Position numbers and translations under genes: made by a program | Assembly (NCBI GenBank): GCA_020284085.1 | Contig: JACEVL010000292.1 | Location: 134,001-198,000 of the forward strand | Direction: 5' to 3' | From: Aporrectodea caliginosa | Lineage: Eukaryota; Annelida; Clitellata; Crassiclitellata; Lumbricidae | DNA: 64,000 nt | In this document: in pieces, positions 34,746 through 46,423 of the stretch | Layout of the letters: the number at the start of each line of letters is the position of its first letter | Position numbering within the stretch: position 1 is the stretch's first letter | The notes under the pieces: generated by a model | Seen by the model: the letters and a program-made list of their open reading frames with translations, nothing else | What the model was told of the DNA's origin: nothing | Databases searched by the model: none

Positions 34746-35005
34746 AATATAAATACGGCTGTAATGTAAAAACTTTTTGTTATTTATGCTAAAGCTTAAA
34801 AAGGCTATTTAGGGTCTGGTTTCTGTAGGCCTAAGTCATCCACGATATAGCGTACACTATCATTAACTGGTAGACGACAAAATAAAATTGTAAAAATATA
34901 TTGATATTCTATTGTATACTGTAGCTAATCTAGTACAGAGGTATACGGACGATTGGTCATAGGACAATTGGTCATAGGAATCTAAATTGGTCATATGACT
35001 ATAGG

Positions 35006-35400
35006 CAAAGCTCGAGGGTACGTACCATACGTATTCTATTTTTGAAAGGTACGTACGTATTTTAACGTACCCTATTTTTAAGGTACGTAAACAATACAAA
35101 AATACGTTAACCAGGTGATTCCTCATTATAAGAATGTTCAATTTAATTTAGGCAAACAATCACAACCCAGTATACAGTATAGTAAATTGCTGCAATGCTA
35201 TATTGTAGGTCTATGTTTATCCAGCATGCATTGCACTTAATGCACTAATGTCAGATTATACGTAGGCTATGGGTCACCGAGTAAACCATAAATAAAATTT
35301 TCTTGTATGATACGTACCATACGCGTATTCTATTTTTTGAAAGGTACGTACGTATTTTAACGTATTCTATTTTAGGGTATACGCGTACCCTTGAGCTCTG
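35006..35400. mobile_element. Nested TIR element (CARAGCTC ends)
   Basis: Ends CAAAGCTCGAGGGTACG and, reverse complemented, CAGAGCTCAAGGGTACG (15 of 17). GGTACGTA repeats inside both ends. Flanks ACTATAGG/ACTATTAT are only a partial 8-base match, so hAT membership is likely but not shown. Confidence 0.65.
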
Positions 35401-35444
35401 ACTATTATAGGTCATAGGGCCTACCGTTCATTGGTCATATGGGT

Positions 35445-35931
35445 CATAGAACGAGAATTCGTGACTACAGGCTTTAATATTCGTAAATATTCATGAATAT
35501 TAGGTTATTTTTAATATTCGTAAATATTCGTAAATATTCGTTGATGACGTCACTGTTTTCCTTTTGGTTACGAACTTATTAAAGACTACTAATTAAGAAC
35601 ATGTGTAGTGGTTATGCGGCGCTATACTAAGTGCTGTGGTCCGTAAGCTGGTACGCTTAGCCAAATCTTACCCTACCATTGATGTACTCTGTACAAAAAG
35701 CCGACCATGACCAGAGGCCCGGAAATCTATAGTATAGAGCCAAAGGCGACGAATCTCACACACATTTTGGCTTTGTGGTAACATTACTAGGCCCTAAAAT
35801 AAAAATTATCATTTGCGCGCTAAACTGTTTCATGCATAACAATATAGCCTTTGTGAGACAGAACCAAGGGAATGAGACACCTTGTGTATAATGTTCCAAG
35901 CCAAGCTGAGGGCAAATGATCTGACCCGAAT

Positions 35932-36030
<99 letters not shown>

Positions 36031-36619
36031 TCACACACTCACTCACTCACTCACTCACTCACTCACTCACTCACTCACTCCTCACTCACTCACTCACTCT
36101 CTCTCAGTCTTTGTCCGTCTGTCTTTCTGTCTGTTTCTGTATCTCTCTGCAGTCTCTGAAAACCCCTCACTCAGTATGGGTAATGCCAGTATTATGAAGA
36201 AGATTCGTTTCAATTAGTTCCAATGATGTCTTCAGCTTAGCGCTTGCCTTGTAAGTCAGAGTCGATTGACTGATAAGGAATGAGGCTGACGCATAATGTC
36301 GCTGTATGTTGTTTAATATTGATGTCACTCGTCTATAGGTCCAAAATAATAGCTACGGCGCTCAGTGCCAGCCTTAGGTATAGGAGATATAGGATATATA
36401 GGCGGCTGCTGAAGGCGGCATTTTTAAGGGGCGGCAAATTCCGGCAAAACACACGATGGTCACTTCCGTCAAAAGATGTCATTTATGAGTAAGGATTTTG
36501 AAGAATTAAGAATTAAAGGAACCTGAAATTTTCATATTCGTTGGCCATTTTAATATTCGTCAATATTCGTAAATTTCTAAAAATCTTAATATTCGTAATA
36601 TGCGCATACTCGTTCTATG
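35445..36619. mobile_element. Nested hAT-like element
   Basis: Ends CATAGAACGAG and CTCGTTCTATG, perfect inverted 11-mers, with AATATTCGTAAATATTCG subrepeats next to both. ATATGGGT is duplicated at 35437-35444 and 36620-36627 (8 bp). The interior holds the (CT)n/(CA)n/(CACT)n microsatellite and no transposase. Confidence 0.85.
35935..36100. repeat. (CT)n-(CA)n-(CACT)n compound microsatellite
   Basis: Pure CT dinucleotides for about 80 bases, then CA, then CACT tetramers. Generates spurious Ser-Leu and Arg-Glu frames. Confidence 0.98.
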
Positions 36620-36725
36620 ATATGGGTCATAGGACCTTTCTGTGATATAGGTTCTATCCATCATAGGGCCTATCGAAGGCTATCAAAGGCTAAAACAGAT
36701 AAGTTTTTAAAACATGAAAAACCAT

Positions 36726-36915
36726 TTACTGGATCATTAGCCCACTGTCGGAAACTACAAGGGCGTTACATTTCGGAGTGCGCACCAAGGTCCAACGCCA
36801 CACTGTTTCGCCTTTTTTAGTGATGCGGTGTTTGCAGTATTCGAACCCGTTCAGTATAAACGTTGGCTTTCGTCGCTTTGGGATGCCGAACTCGCCTTCT
36901 ACATCCACAAGAAAA
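36726..36915 (-). pseudogene. FLYWCH zinc-finger relic
   Basis: Minus-strand translation contains GEFGIPKRRKPTFILNGFEY, CKHRITKKGETVWRW and PKCNALVV, matching the FLYWCH pattern (GK..L...G..Y...R....G...WRC....C.A.L). The WRC cysteine is W here and the C-terminal histidines are lost after a stop at 36726, so the zinc site is incomplete. Probably from the MULE-like transposase of the surrounding element. Confidence 0.6.
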
Positions 36916-37715
36916 CTAGAGCTTCTTACTACACTATATGTAATATCATACATCTTCACTCTTTCACTGCAACATTTGGATGTCTTGCTTTGATTTCTTT
37001 GCCCTTTGGGCCTATACCTGAGTAACATGAGGGTGAAACGTTTATTATTTCTTGGAATCAATATCCATTCTTTGAAGTGCGTTGGACTTTGATGTGCGTT
37101 TATCTAGTGAATGTTAGGCCTAAGTTCTTTGAAGTGAGTTGATTCCTGCATGTAATTATCCTAATAAGGTTCTTGATTGGCACTGATTGTATTTGTCTAA
37201 AAACTATCAATGTCCCTACTTGATGTCAATCATACTTGGGTAACATACGGGTCAAACGTTTATTATTTCGACCGAACGTTAAGTTCTTTGAAGTGAGTTG
37301 ATGCCTGTAAGTAATTATCCTGATTAGTTTCGTTATTGACACTGATTGTATTTGCCTAAACACGATGAATGTCCCTAATTGCTGTTTATTTTACGTTCGG
37401 TATGTTAAGTTTAAAACTAAGAATGTTCATAACCAACTACTACGACCAATTATGTCGGTTTATTAGCGGCATATGACCGATAGTCCTATGACCAATCGTT
37501 CTAGAACCGTTTAAAGATCTCTGGCGAAGAACATACGAGGCGCGTTAACTCCAAGGTAATGTGTGATATTATTTTAATAAACGGACAGGATATTTTACGT
37601 TTCCGACGTTGGCAGTGTGCGTGGGCTCTGTGGCAGACTAAATTGTTCTGTTGGAGGATGTGACACAGACGAGGAGATGTGGCTCCTGAAAAACGAAAGT
37701 AACTGTCTGTTAACG

Positions 37716-37717
37716 AA

Positions 37718-37808
<91 letters not shown>

Positions 37809-37832
37809 GTTGTTGTTGTTGTTGTTGTTGTT
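37716..37832. repeat. (ATT)n-(GTT)n microsatellite
   Basis: About 90 bases of ATT then eight GTT units, abutting the 3' end of the minus-strand LINE; it is probably that element's expanded tail. Confidence 0.97.
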
Positions 37833-37837
37833 GAACT

Positions 37838-39250
37838 GTCATTTATAGCGCGCCTAAACAAATAATGAATCTTGCACGAAAGTGCGTAGGACAAAAATCA
37901 GTCATAGTATGCTAAATCTTAAACAAAGAAGTGTACGGTTAGTCTTGAAAATTGATCAAGTTGAAGTTTTGCCTAGTTCCATTCTCCGGGCCGGCTAACG
38001 CCAAAGCTCAGTTACCAAGTTATTAAAGAGAAGAGATCGTGTGACAATAAAAATAATCATCTGGGGATGATGAACGTAGTCCTAGTCTGAATTGTAGATA
38101 GAAACAGGGTGGGACACTGTGACAAGGGAACACGTATGAAGTAAAAGAGTTTGTGTAGACTCGATACAATAGATGACACAGATTTTGAATTTGATGCTAG
38201 CTTGCATGGGAGACCATAAAGAACGGAGTAGCAGTAGGCAATTCTGGAAATGACAAGGGCCTGTACTATGTTACGGAGACAATTTTCGTAAGGACTTTTT
38301 TTGACTTGCCGTATAAGTCTGAGATGGAAAGAGAGGATTTAGTCATAGACGAGATTTGATTTTTTTTTATACAGAGTGAATTAATTATCAATGAAGACTC
38401 CAAGGTCTTTGACAACATTAACTGGTTTGATATAAAAATCTGGGCCTATAGATTGAGGACAATGGAGTAAGTGAAAGTTGGGCGTCGGAGAGCGGTAAAA
38501 CCAGATAGGCCAAGCTCTGCCTTTGATGCATTCAGTTAAAGGCGCATAGATGCACACCATGATTGCATTTCTGCGAAGCAGGTTATTAAGCGAAGCATTG
38601 CATGATCAATGTCTTTTGCGAAAAGTATAATATAATAGTTGTGTGTTGTCAACGTAAAGGTGTATAAGAATGCCGTGTTTGAGGTCAATATGAACAATGT
38701 ATGAGGTATAAAGTATAAACAGGAGGGGTCAAGTATATAGTAATATTCATTATTGAAACAATCCGGTTGACAAACCGCAACCGGTTACACTGTTAAGCAA
38801 TTGAAACAATTCACAAGAACACAAATGACAGAAGACATAAATCTTAAACACTAACAGAACAGACAGCCTGCAATACACGGCGCTAATAGCAGCCTACAAA
38901 GCATGTCCGCCTACGGAACTCTATCTTGATACCTCTCGCTCTCTATGCCAGTGTGTTATCCAATGCGCTATCTGGCCCCCTTGAAGGACTCTAAAGAGGA
39001 TATTGAAGTACTTAGAAGTGATTCAGAGAAGGGCAGAGCCCATACTACCAAATTGAGATTCAAGCACTTGAAGGAGACGGAAGTGGTCGACACAGTCAAA
39101 CGCAGCGCTGCAATCCAGTAACAAGAGAGCACCGATGAAGCCAGAATCAAGTGCCACAATTATAACAGTATAAAGTCTAAGGACAGCAGTATCAGTGGAG
39201 TGGAGGTGGCGAAAACCAAACTGGACAATAAGTAGCAAGGTGTTGGATCC
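37838..39250 (-). mobile_element. L2/CR1-like LINE, degenerate, minus strand
   Basis: From its 3' end (left): TTTAGGCGCGCTATAAATG tail, then decayed frames with VKDLGVFIDN near 38400, an HLYVDNTQL-like catalytic remnant (D mutated) near 38640, and a clear N-terminal RT block at 39023-39238 with QFGFRHLHSTDTAVLRL, LLLLDCSAAFDCVDHF. Order and spacing fit one LINE copy with an internal SINE insertion and many lesions. Confidence 0.8.
38735..38990 (-). mobile_element. tRNA-derived SINE inside LINE (probable)
   Basis: A segment unrelated to the LINE interrupts it. On the minus strand it begins GGGGGCCAGATAGCGCATTGG with an A-box-like TAGCGCATTGG; the B box is degenerate (GAGGTATCAAGAT). Ends not fixed by a clear duplication. 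Confidence 0.5.
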
Positions 39251-39259
39251 AACGTATAG

Positions 39260-39511
39260 TTAGAAAGCGGACGGTGGACGACGAGTTCAAAAAGTTTAAA
39301 CTCAAAAGCTATATTATTAGAGATTGGACGGCAGTTAGAAGGATCGGATGGGAAAGGCTTGATTTTTTATGTGAGGAATTTCGATACGGACTTAGTTTAA
39401 CGAAATTGGAAGTGCATAACTTTCACAATTTACGAGAGTTTTTAATAATTAACTTATTGTCACAGTGTGAGGTGTCATGGAAGCCATCAAGTGCGTCCTT
39501 GTCGGAGACAG
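39260..39511 (+). CDS. Orphan coding exon, unknown function
   Basis: A 252-base open segment between CAACGTATAG (acceptor-like) and GAGACAG|GTAAGTTA (strong donor), phase 1 at both ends. The 83 residues are mixed: basic start (RKRTVDDEFKKFKLK), then IGWERLDFLCEEFRYGLSLT and NFHNLREFLIINLLSQ, probably helical. Size and 1-1 phase recall the CARD exons at 4.4 and 10 kb, but I see no convincing CARD signature. No neighbouring exon found. Confidence 0.35.
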
Positions 39512-41280
39512 GTAAGTTATCTTTACAGGATAATAATCACGGCAACTTTAACGAACACGAAGGATCCGATTAAATAGATAAGCAGCACTACATTTTGTCA
39601 TAATTATGATCGATCTCGAAAATCCTCTAACGAACTAGGTTTGTTTCAAACATGATTTAGAGTTGAAAGTTATATATGCCAATCAAAATAGAAAGTGAAA
39701 GATTTAGTTCTATCTTTGCATGAATGTAACAAACGACCAACTATATTTTCTTGGCGTAGGCCTAAAGCACTAAAGGGACGTTTAACGTGTAATTCTTATG
39801 TGTTCGTTAAAGTTGCCGTGATTGGCATGTTGATTTTTTGGTCGCATATCGGAAGTTCTTATTTTTTAAGAATTTTCAACAGAATTCTCAACATTTCTTC
39901 TTTTACTTTGAAAATCTTGTGTTTTTAGTTTTAAGCGAATAAATTAGAGTGAGTTTTTTATCGATTTTCTTTGTGTTCTTGTGTTCGAGTAGGGCCTATT
40001 TGCTTTTGCAAATGGAGCGCAGAAGGCGGTTACTTTCAAGTTATAGGTCTACAGCAGTGTAGTTATTGAGTTTGCATTTCATGTAACTGACAGGAGGCTG
40101 GAAAAATTGATTAAAATTAGGTCAAACGGTTTACTGACGCTACCTAGATTTAACTCATTGCGTGGTGTTACTGCCCATTCGCAGCATATATGGTCAACCT
40201 TTCGTGGTTTATGTTAAGTTATTCACATGTCTTGTCCTCTAAAATATACAGAGGAAGGTACATGTAGTCATTGGTGCATTACAACATACATCTAATCCTG
40301 TCACATTTTGCTCATTTTCAGAATGTTATAAATTTTTTCAAGCTTCTTCATCTATTCATTAAAATATGCGTAGTCCTTCTGAAGGTCGTTTAAGGTTCAA
40401 TTAGGGTCAAGGCGAGGGTCAGTGTCGCCATTACAAAACAAGCTAAAAAAAACTTCGGCCGCATTAGTACTTTCTGCATGCGTTGCGTGACGGGATCATC
40501 CGCAGCAGAAGCACCACGCCTTGTACAGGCTTAAGATAAAGATAAAGACTGCTGAGCATTTTGTTGAACCACAGAATTATTCGACTTAGAATGGAATTTG
40601 CTGACGCAGGTGACAAAAGCTGAACAAAATAATTATTGGTTGATCGATTCGTAGCCCAAGTTTATTTCTGCATAGTCTTTGATTATCTCAACGGATTCAA
40701 TATTAGTTAGGCCTATTATATATTTTGCAATAAGTTGCATTACTAAGTATTACTTTGTGAAACATTTCAAAATTATTTTTATGGATAAGGCTGAATGCGA
40801 AGTTTTGCGTAATTAGGCCTACATTACCAAAAAAGAATATCTAGTAGAATATTCTAAAGGTGAGAAACGTCGTCTACTTAGGCCTACACAGTTAATTAGT
40901 TTTTAGTTGTGTTAGTTTATGTCATTATGGGCTTACGTGGACTTATGTTGTAATTTAAATTTGAAAAGATTTCAGTATTTGTGTAATTTCTCAATTTCTT
41001 ATTAGACCAAACTTATAAAAAATAAAATAATTTTTATAGAATAGGCCTAATGTTACTTAGTGTTTACTAATAAAGTTGTGTTATTTACTGATTAAAATTA
41101 ATTTGTGTTCACAAGGTTTTTAATTTTAAAATGCAGAACGAGATGCAAGAAAGTGAAATTATTTTTGATTTTTGATTTTTTCGTTTTTTTCGGATTTTAA
41201 TTTCTTTGAAAAAACGACGTTTTCTCCGTTTTTATTCAGTTTTCACCGTCTTTATTCAGATTTCACCCTTTTAACAACTA
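39512..41280. other. AT-rich DNA without recognisable genes
   Basis: No exon, repeat family or TIR pair was recognised. The motif TAGGCCTA occurs several times (for example near 39759, 40706, 40816, 40881, 41042). Confidence 0.45.
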
Positions 41281-41294
41281 TTATGCATCCGAAC

Positions 41295-42150
41295 GTAGGA
41301 CAATTCCCCGGACATTTCCACCCCGGACATTCTCCCCGGACATTCCCTGACGTCCCCCCCGATTTCGACTAGGACATTTCCCCCGGACATTTCCCCCTTC
41401 TGTACATGCCACCTCATTATTGTCCATACAAGTCATGCCCTGAATTCTAAACCTAGACCTTGGCCTGTATAGTTATATATGAAACTTTTACAACGAATCC
41501 TTAGAAGTAAATGCTAAGAAATTCATATAAATAGCTATGCGTATAATAGGCACAAACAACATTAAAGGTTTAGAACGTAACGTACGGTCGCTGTTTATAA
41601 ACAGCGACCTACGTTACGTTCTAAACCTTTAATGTCGATTGAAGTCAGATGCGAAGTTCGAAATATCGAAACCGGAGCTTTAGATCAAAACATCAGACCG
41701 CTGAATGTTTATTTTAGGTTTCGACTCTAACCAACAGTCACTTTTGAGATAGCCTGATTGATTACTGAGTCTTCGCTAATAAGTCACAGTCTAAATACTC
41801 TAATTGATCAAATAGTGTTCGTACCTTACGTTCCTTAACGGCATCATCAAAGACCTACTGGGCGTAGGCTACCTTCCAATCCCTTCTCGCTCAGATACGC
41901 TTTTAGATACGATTTTAGAGACACTGTTTTATAGAGACGTTTATAGAGACACTTTTTAGCGTTCATATACATTGTAGACCTAAACACGTAATACACGACG
42001 TCGTTTTCATAGAAATATTTCTCTTTGTCATTAAACAGGTTTTCCCATACTGTGTAGCCTATATTGTTGCATCTGTGGAGGGGAAATGTCCTAGGTGGGG
42101 GGAAATGACCCGTGGGGAAATGTCCGGGGAAATGTCCGTTTCCCTATGCA
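41295..42150. mobile_element. TIR element with GGACATTTCCCC subrepeats
   Basis: The left end (41300-41396) is made of about six GGACATTYCCCC units, the right end (42076-42146) of inverted GGGGAAATGTCC units. The interior holds a 75-base hairpin. This is a fold-back-like design. Ends approximate; no target duplication identified; no coding capacity. Confidence 0.6.
41560..41634. repeat. 75-base near-perfect palindrome
   Basis: CATTAAAGGTTTAGAACGTA at the left is matched by TACGTTCTAAACCTTTAATG-type complement at the right, and the arms meet at CTGTTTATAAACAG with no loop. Only one extra base (a C near 41585) breaks the symmetry. It can extrude as a cruciform. Confidence 0.93.
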
Positions 42151-42159
42151 TCCTGTCTT

Positions 42160-42310
42160 GCGTTGAAATAAAGTCTCCCCGGGGAGTCTTCATTTCAACG
42201 GGGGATGAAATATTCTCTCCCCCGGAGACTTTGTTTCAGAATATAGTCTCCGGGGGGATCTGTTTCGAAATAGAGTCTCCGGGGTGTGACTTTTAGGGGA
42301 GACTCTGTCA
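42160..42310. repeat. AGTCTCCGGGG repeats and hairpin
   Basis: GTTGAAAT ... AGTCTCCCCGGGGAGTCT ... ATTTCAAC (42161-42198) is a second palindrome. It is followed by about four copies of AGTCTCCGGGG or AGACTTTG variants. Possibly another small element beside the preceding one. Confidence 0.6.
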
Positions 42311-43190
42311 CGGAACACCGGCTCATTAAATCAAAATTGGAGGGTAATATCCTTGCAAGAATCCAATGTTTCTGGTCCACTCGTGCCCTATACGGAGTAT
42401 GGCTATATATTTATATATTACACATAATAATTATTATGTATGCTGAGTAAACGTCACCAAAACAAGAAGCCAAGCAACATTCCTTAAAAGTGCAAATATA
42501 GAGGCAAACACATTATTCCCTGGGACCCTGATCCACCCCTGTTCAATTTTGAGTCTCCCTGACTTTGGAGTGAGAGCTGAAAGTTAAAGGAGTTGAGGAA
42601 GGTGTCAGGTCACCACCGTAACCAATAACCATAGCCAGTATATAGATGACGTGAATGCTTGAGCATGCCTGTGCCAAGTATGAAGTTTCTTTGCGATGCA
42701 CTGTATAATGACAATTTTATTGACAATTATACACGAACGTGACAGATGGACAGATATACATCCTAAACGATAGCAAAGGCACGCATTTACCCTTTGCATA
42801 GGAAGTGGCCAAGGGCAGGCAATAAAATAGTAATATATATATAAAATCACTTGACTAGCCTAAATACTTAATAGGTCATGATCCAAAGGTAGGCCAAGTC
42901 ATGACTGTCCTCCAGCAGCATCAGCATCACCATCATCATAGTCACTGTGCATAATATTTAAATATTATTTATTGTCTGTGAAGTCTGTGTGTGGTATCAA
43001 TTTAAATTATGGCATGACAGCCATACACCTTCTATATACCTTCTCCCTCAGTATTAGACGAGTTTGGAACGAACTTAGAACTGGTGTCAAAAGTCTCAAA
43101 TTCAGTATTTAATAGTCGTTCAACGCATCAAAAGGGATGGTAGAATCTATAGGTGGCCCAGAAGGTCTATGGTTTTGACGAAACCATTAA
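42311..43190. other. Unassigned DNA
   Basis: No coding or repeat assignment. A short CTTGCAAGAATC piece near 42353 resembles sequence in both FREP intron 5 copies. Confidence 0.4.
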
Positions 43191-43822
43191 CGTTTCAGTT
43201 TAACTTGGATTTAGGATTTACGTAGTTTCGTATGCGCTTGCCAGTGTAGGCCTATACCAGCCACCGCGCAATTACGCCAACTAAGTATACATGTGTATTA
43301 CACGGGTTTATTCGCGATATCGTGCACTAAGTGATCATGTTTGGGTTGATGCCTATGACGGGGTTCCTTGCAAGAATCAACTATATATAGGACCTATTAC
43401 ACATGCCCGATGATTATGCCTAGTATTCTGAATACTCGATTAAACGTGGAAATCTCAACGCCATATGATGAAAATTTCTACAAAATTTGGCACTTCATAA
43501 TAATTATTGTCCTTATAACTTGAACACTTCATAGTAGGCTTCATTTGGTTTCGAGGCGTCGCTATTATTGTGCCGTACAATGTTTTTCTCGTCTTGTCAC
43601 TCGTCATGAATCGCAAGTAGGAACATCGGAGTTGCTCATACTTATGGCCTTCGTCTGACTTTCTACTTAAACATCAGTTTCTGACATCTGTTGATTTTGT
43701 TCAGGAGACGCTCTTCAAATTCACAATGGAAGTCAATTCAGCACCTGGGACGTTGATAACGATAAAAATGATAAAAACATGGGTCACATGTTTGGCGGTG
43801 GTTGGTGGCACTATAAGTTATA

Positions 43823-45816
43823 GGGGAAAGTACCACAAGACGCACCTTATATATATGCCCAAGACGCACCCCCATATAATATCCAGACTGGTTGAAGCAG
43901 GAACGTATACCAACCTACTTACATAATAAGTAGATCATGTGTCCATATGTTATTATTAATTGGTGTCCTTTGTTCGGAGAGGAAAGCGGTTTCTGAATCA
44001 AAAGTAAGTTTTCGGCATGTTTGAACTTTTGCGAGTGATAATTCAACAAGGCTTTTCCACAATATTAATGAGCAGTTTGGGAATAATCTTTCCTTGTGTT
44101 TCTCAACCTCTTTATCAACTGCAAATGTGGTAGAGTATAGTTTAGCAACATCTAAGGGCAACCAAAATAAATTGTCTTCAGAGGGGAGACCCGTCGAAGC
44201 CCAAGACGCGCCGGGTGCGTTTTGGGTATGCAGGTATGGAATATCGGCAATTAACACGAATATGTTCACATTAAATAGAATCAACTGGGTAATTACCAAT
44301 ATCTATAGTCTGAGATGACTTTTATTTGATTGGTTTTATTGGTTGTCAAATCATCGGAAAGGATTATACGCAAAAGACAAGCAGAGGATCGTATGGAGAG
44401 GGAACACTCAAGCATGCATTAGCGGCCCTCAAGGATGGGCAGTCTTACCACTTGTTAAGCAAGATTTTGGAATTCCGAGAAGAACTTAACAGATACACTT
44501 TTAAGGGACATGTGCTTCAACTCGGTTGCCCAATTATGGGAAGATTTAGAGTTACTCTGAGCGAGAAATTTTAAATGACCTTTTGTAGTTGCTCGACATA
44601 TGACTGACATGCAATTTTGCTTAGGCCCGAACTGCTGCTTTAAACTTGTCGCTTTATCGTATCAATGCCAACACAAATGTCTTAGTAGGGTAGAGTGGGG
44701 CAAAACGCCCCTTTAACGGGTTTTGCTCAATTACAACGTGAGTAACAACATTTTCAGCATGAAATTATTGTAAGACCTTGTACTGAATGTCCCAAGTAAA
44801 GTAAAATTATGTCCGATAAAATGCCCCAAAAGATTACATTAAAAAATAATAAAATACAGAGTGCTTCAAAAGGGGGCGTTTTGCCCCTCACCTGGGCAAA
44901 ACGCCCCCCGTGATTTGACCCCCCGCTACCTGAAAAGTCGATGCACATAATCAACTGCAATCACTGCATTGATGCAACAATAACCATAAGAAGTAAAGAT
45001 CTCTAGAATTTTAAAAAAAAGATGTCGTAAAATATAATTAAATAAAGAAAATACGCTTTGCTCCAGGTGACTCTGAGGTGAAGGGGGCGTTTTGCCCCAT
45101 ATCAGCATTTAACATAGGGGGGCGTTTTGCCCCGCTTGGTGCTACCTTGTGAGATTGCTCATATAATAAAAAAACTGATGTGTTAAAGCCCCATTTATTG
45201 TGCACAGTTATTCGATATAGGGTATACTTTAGACCTATATTTGTATTATTGGCTATGTCTAGCATTTTGGCACCATTAATGATACAGAATTGGCGGCTGA
45301 CTCTTACAAGGAAACACGAAAAAATCAATTTTTCTAAAATAAAAAATAAGCAAACCATCTAAAGATAAATGACTGACGATTATCTCATTAGGGTACAACT
45401 AAGAAACCCCAGAACATTAAAAAATTTCATTACATAGCACAGGGGGGACAGGGCCGGGAGGGGGCGTTTTCGCCCCAAGGGGGCCAAAACTAATGTTTTA
45501 GTACTGTATGTCTACATGTTTTCCCCCATATTGGACAATAGGGCTCAAATGGTGCTTGGCATGCTGGTACAGCATTAAACCGTATTGTTCCCAAGACGCA
45601 CCCAGGCGGGTGCTTCTTGAGGTCACCCTGTTCCTTGACATCAGATAAATTGAAGCATTTAGCTGTTACAGCACAATATTTGTTTTATTTGACAGTGCAC
45701 ATGCTTTCAACAATAAAAAATCATACTAAGTGCATATTTTGTATTTTTATAATGGTATAAATTATGACGCTACAAGCTAGAAACGAAAAGGGGGTGCGTC
45801 TTGTGGCACTCTCCCC
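43823..45816. mobile_element. pogo-like (Tc1/mariner superfamily) element in FReD exon
   Basis: Terminal inverted repeats of 24 bases with two mismatches (GGGGAAAGTACCACAAGACG at the left; complement of the right begins GGGGAGAGTGCCACAAGACG), flanked by TA (43821-43822, 45817-45818). A plus-strand relic of a psq/CENP-B-type DNA-binding domain lies at 44380-44574. No DDE domain is seen, so it is non-autonomous now. The interior also has GGGGCAAAACGCCCC palindromes, perhaps a nested relative. Confidence 0.85.
44370..44574 (+). pseudogene. Pogo/psq helix-turn-helix relic
   Basis: The frame reads KDYTQKTSRGSYGEGTLKHA, LAALKDGQS, and ends GCPIMGRFRVTLSEKF. This follows the N-terminal pipsqueak-type HTH of pogo/Tigger transposases (RKT.RG.....L..AL.AVK.G.S ... 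G...LG....LSE). The middle helices are degenerate (SKILEFREELNRY) and a stop follows, so only the DNA-binding end remains. Confidence 0.6.
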
Positions 45817-46109
45817 TACCATTCACGCCTCAATGGCGTGTATTTAAATGGTGGGAAAACATCGTACAACTATGGAATCGTATGGTACGAGTTTCTTAGG
45901 TCGGACTATTATTCCCTATATTCGACAGAAATGAAAATAGCCCGTTGAAGTTTCGAGAAATGAATGAACTTTACAGCTTTATAGCTTTCTGTCGTTGTTG
46001 TTACATTGCATCCAGTTAGAAATAATTATTGAATTATTGTGCTGCACCGATTTTATGTGAACGTCTCGAAGCGCTTATCGAGTTGTCTGTCCTCTATATA
46101 GGATAGGAT

Positions 46110-46423
46110 CAGGCCCGCCGAGAGGGGTAAAGGGGGACAAAAACCTAGGGCCCGGCGACTTTTAGGGTCCCGGCTGGGCCCAGCAATCAACTTATGAAAG
46201 ATATATAATCAGTTATACAAAGTTTATGATTTATGCCTTTTTAAATATAATATTACGGTACTTAACTACAATAATTGCATATATACAAATAATTTTGTAG
46301 GGTTGTACCCGCACTATTATTATTTCAGTTTGTTTTTAAAACAAATTCTCACAAAGTCTAAGGATAGTTAGGGGCCCGGTGACTGCCCTGCCTAGGGGCC
46401 CGGAATTTGTGTCGGCAGCCCTG
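46110..46423. mobile_element. Short hAT-like element
   Basis: Ends CAGGCCCGCCGAGAGGGG and, reverse complemented, CAGGGCTGCCGACACAAATT, with GGGCCCGG motifs near both. GATAGGAT is duplicated exactly at 46102-46109 and 46424-46431. 314 bases, no coding. Confidence 0.88.

Larger units (their letters stand above)
34945..37505. mobile_element. Outer TIR element, MULE-like, with nested insertions
   Basis: ACGATTGGTCATAGGAC at 34951 recurs inverted at about 37477-37493 (GTCCTATGACCAATCGT), and GGTCATA subrepeats continue inward on both sides. It carries a minus-strand FLYWCH-like fragment, a domain common in animal Mutator-like transposases. Two other TIR elements (35006-35400, 35445-36619) lie within. 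Target duplication could not be fixed, so the ends are approximate. At 37110-37390 a ~160-base block is tandemly duplicated (TTCTTTGAAGTGAGTTGAT). Confidence 0.6.
43705..45948 (+). pseudogene. Second FREP last exon, split by a transposon
   Basis: The first part (43705-43822) codes a FReD end as in exon 6 (HNGSQFSTWDVDND, GGGWWHYK), then meets the transposon end. The second part (45817-45948) continues RLNGVYLNGG, YGIVWYEF and ends at TGA 45946-45948. Without the inserted 1994 bases and one TA, the two parts form one open frame of the right length and phase. The gene copy was therefore still coding when it was hit. Here too the cysteine before GGWW is replaced by methionine (NMG), and the second cysteine is also gone. 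Confidence 0.85.

Noticed and set aside
35756..36217. Ser-Leu and Arg-Glu repeat frames
   Set aside because: Translations of the (CT)n/(CA)n tract.
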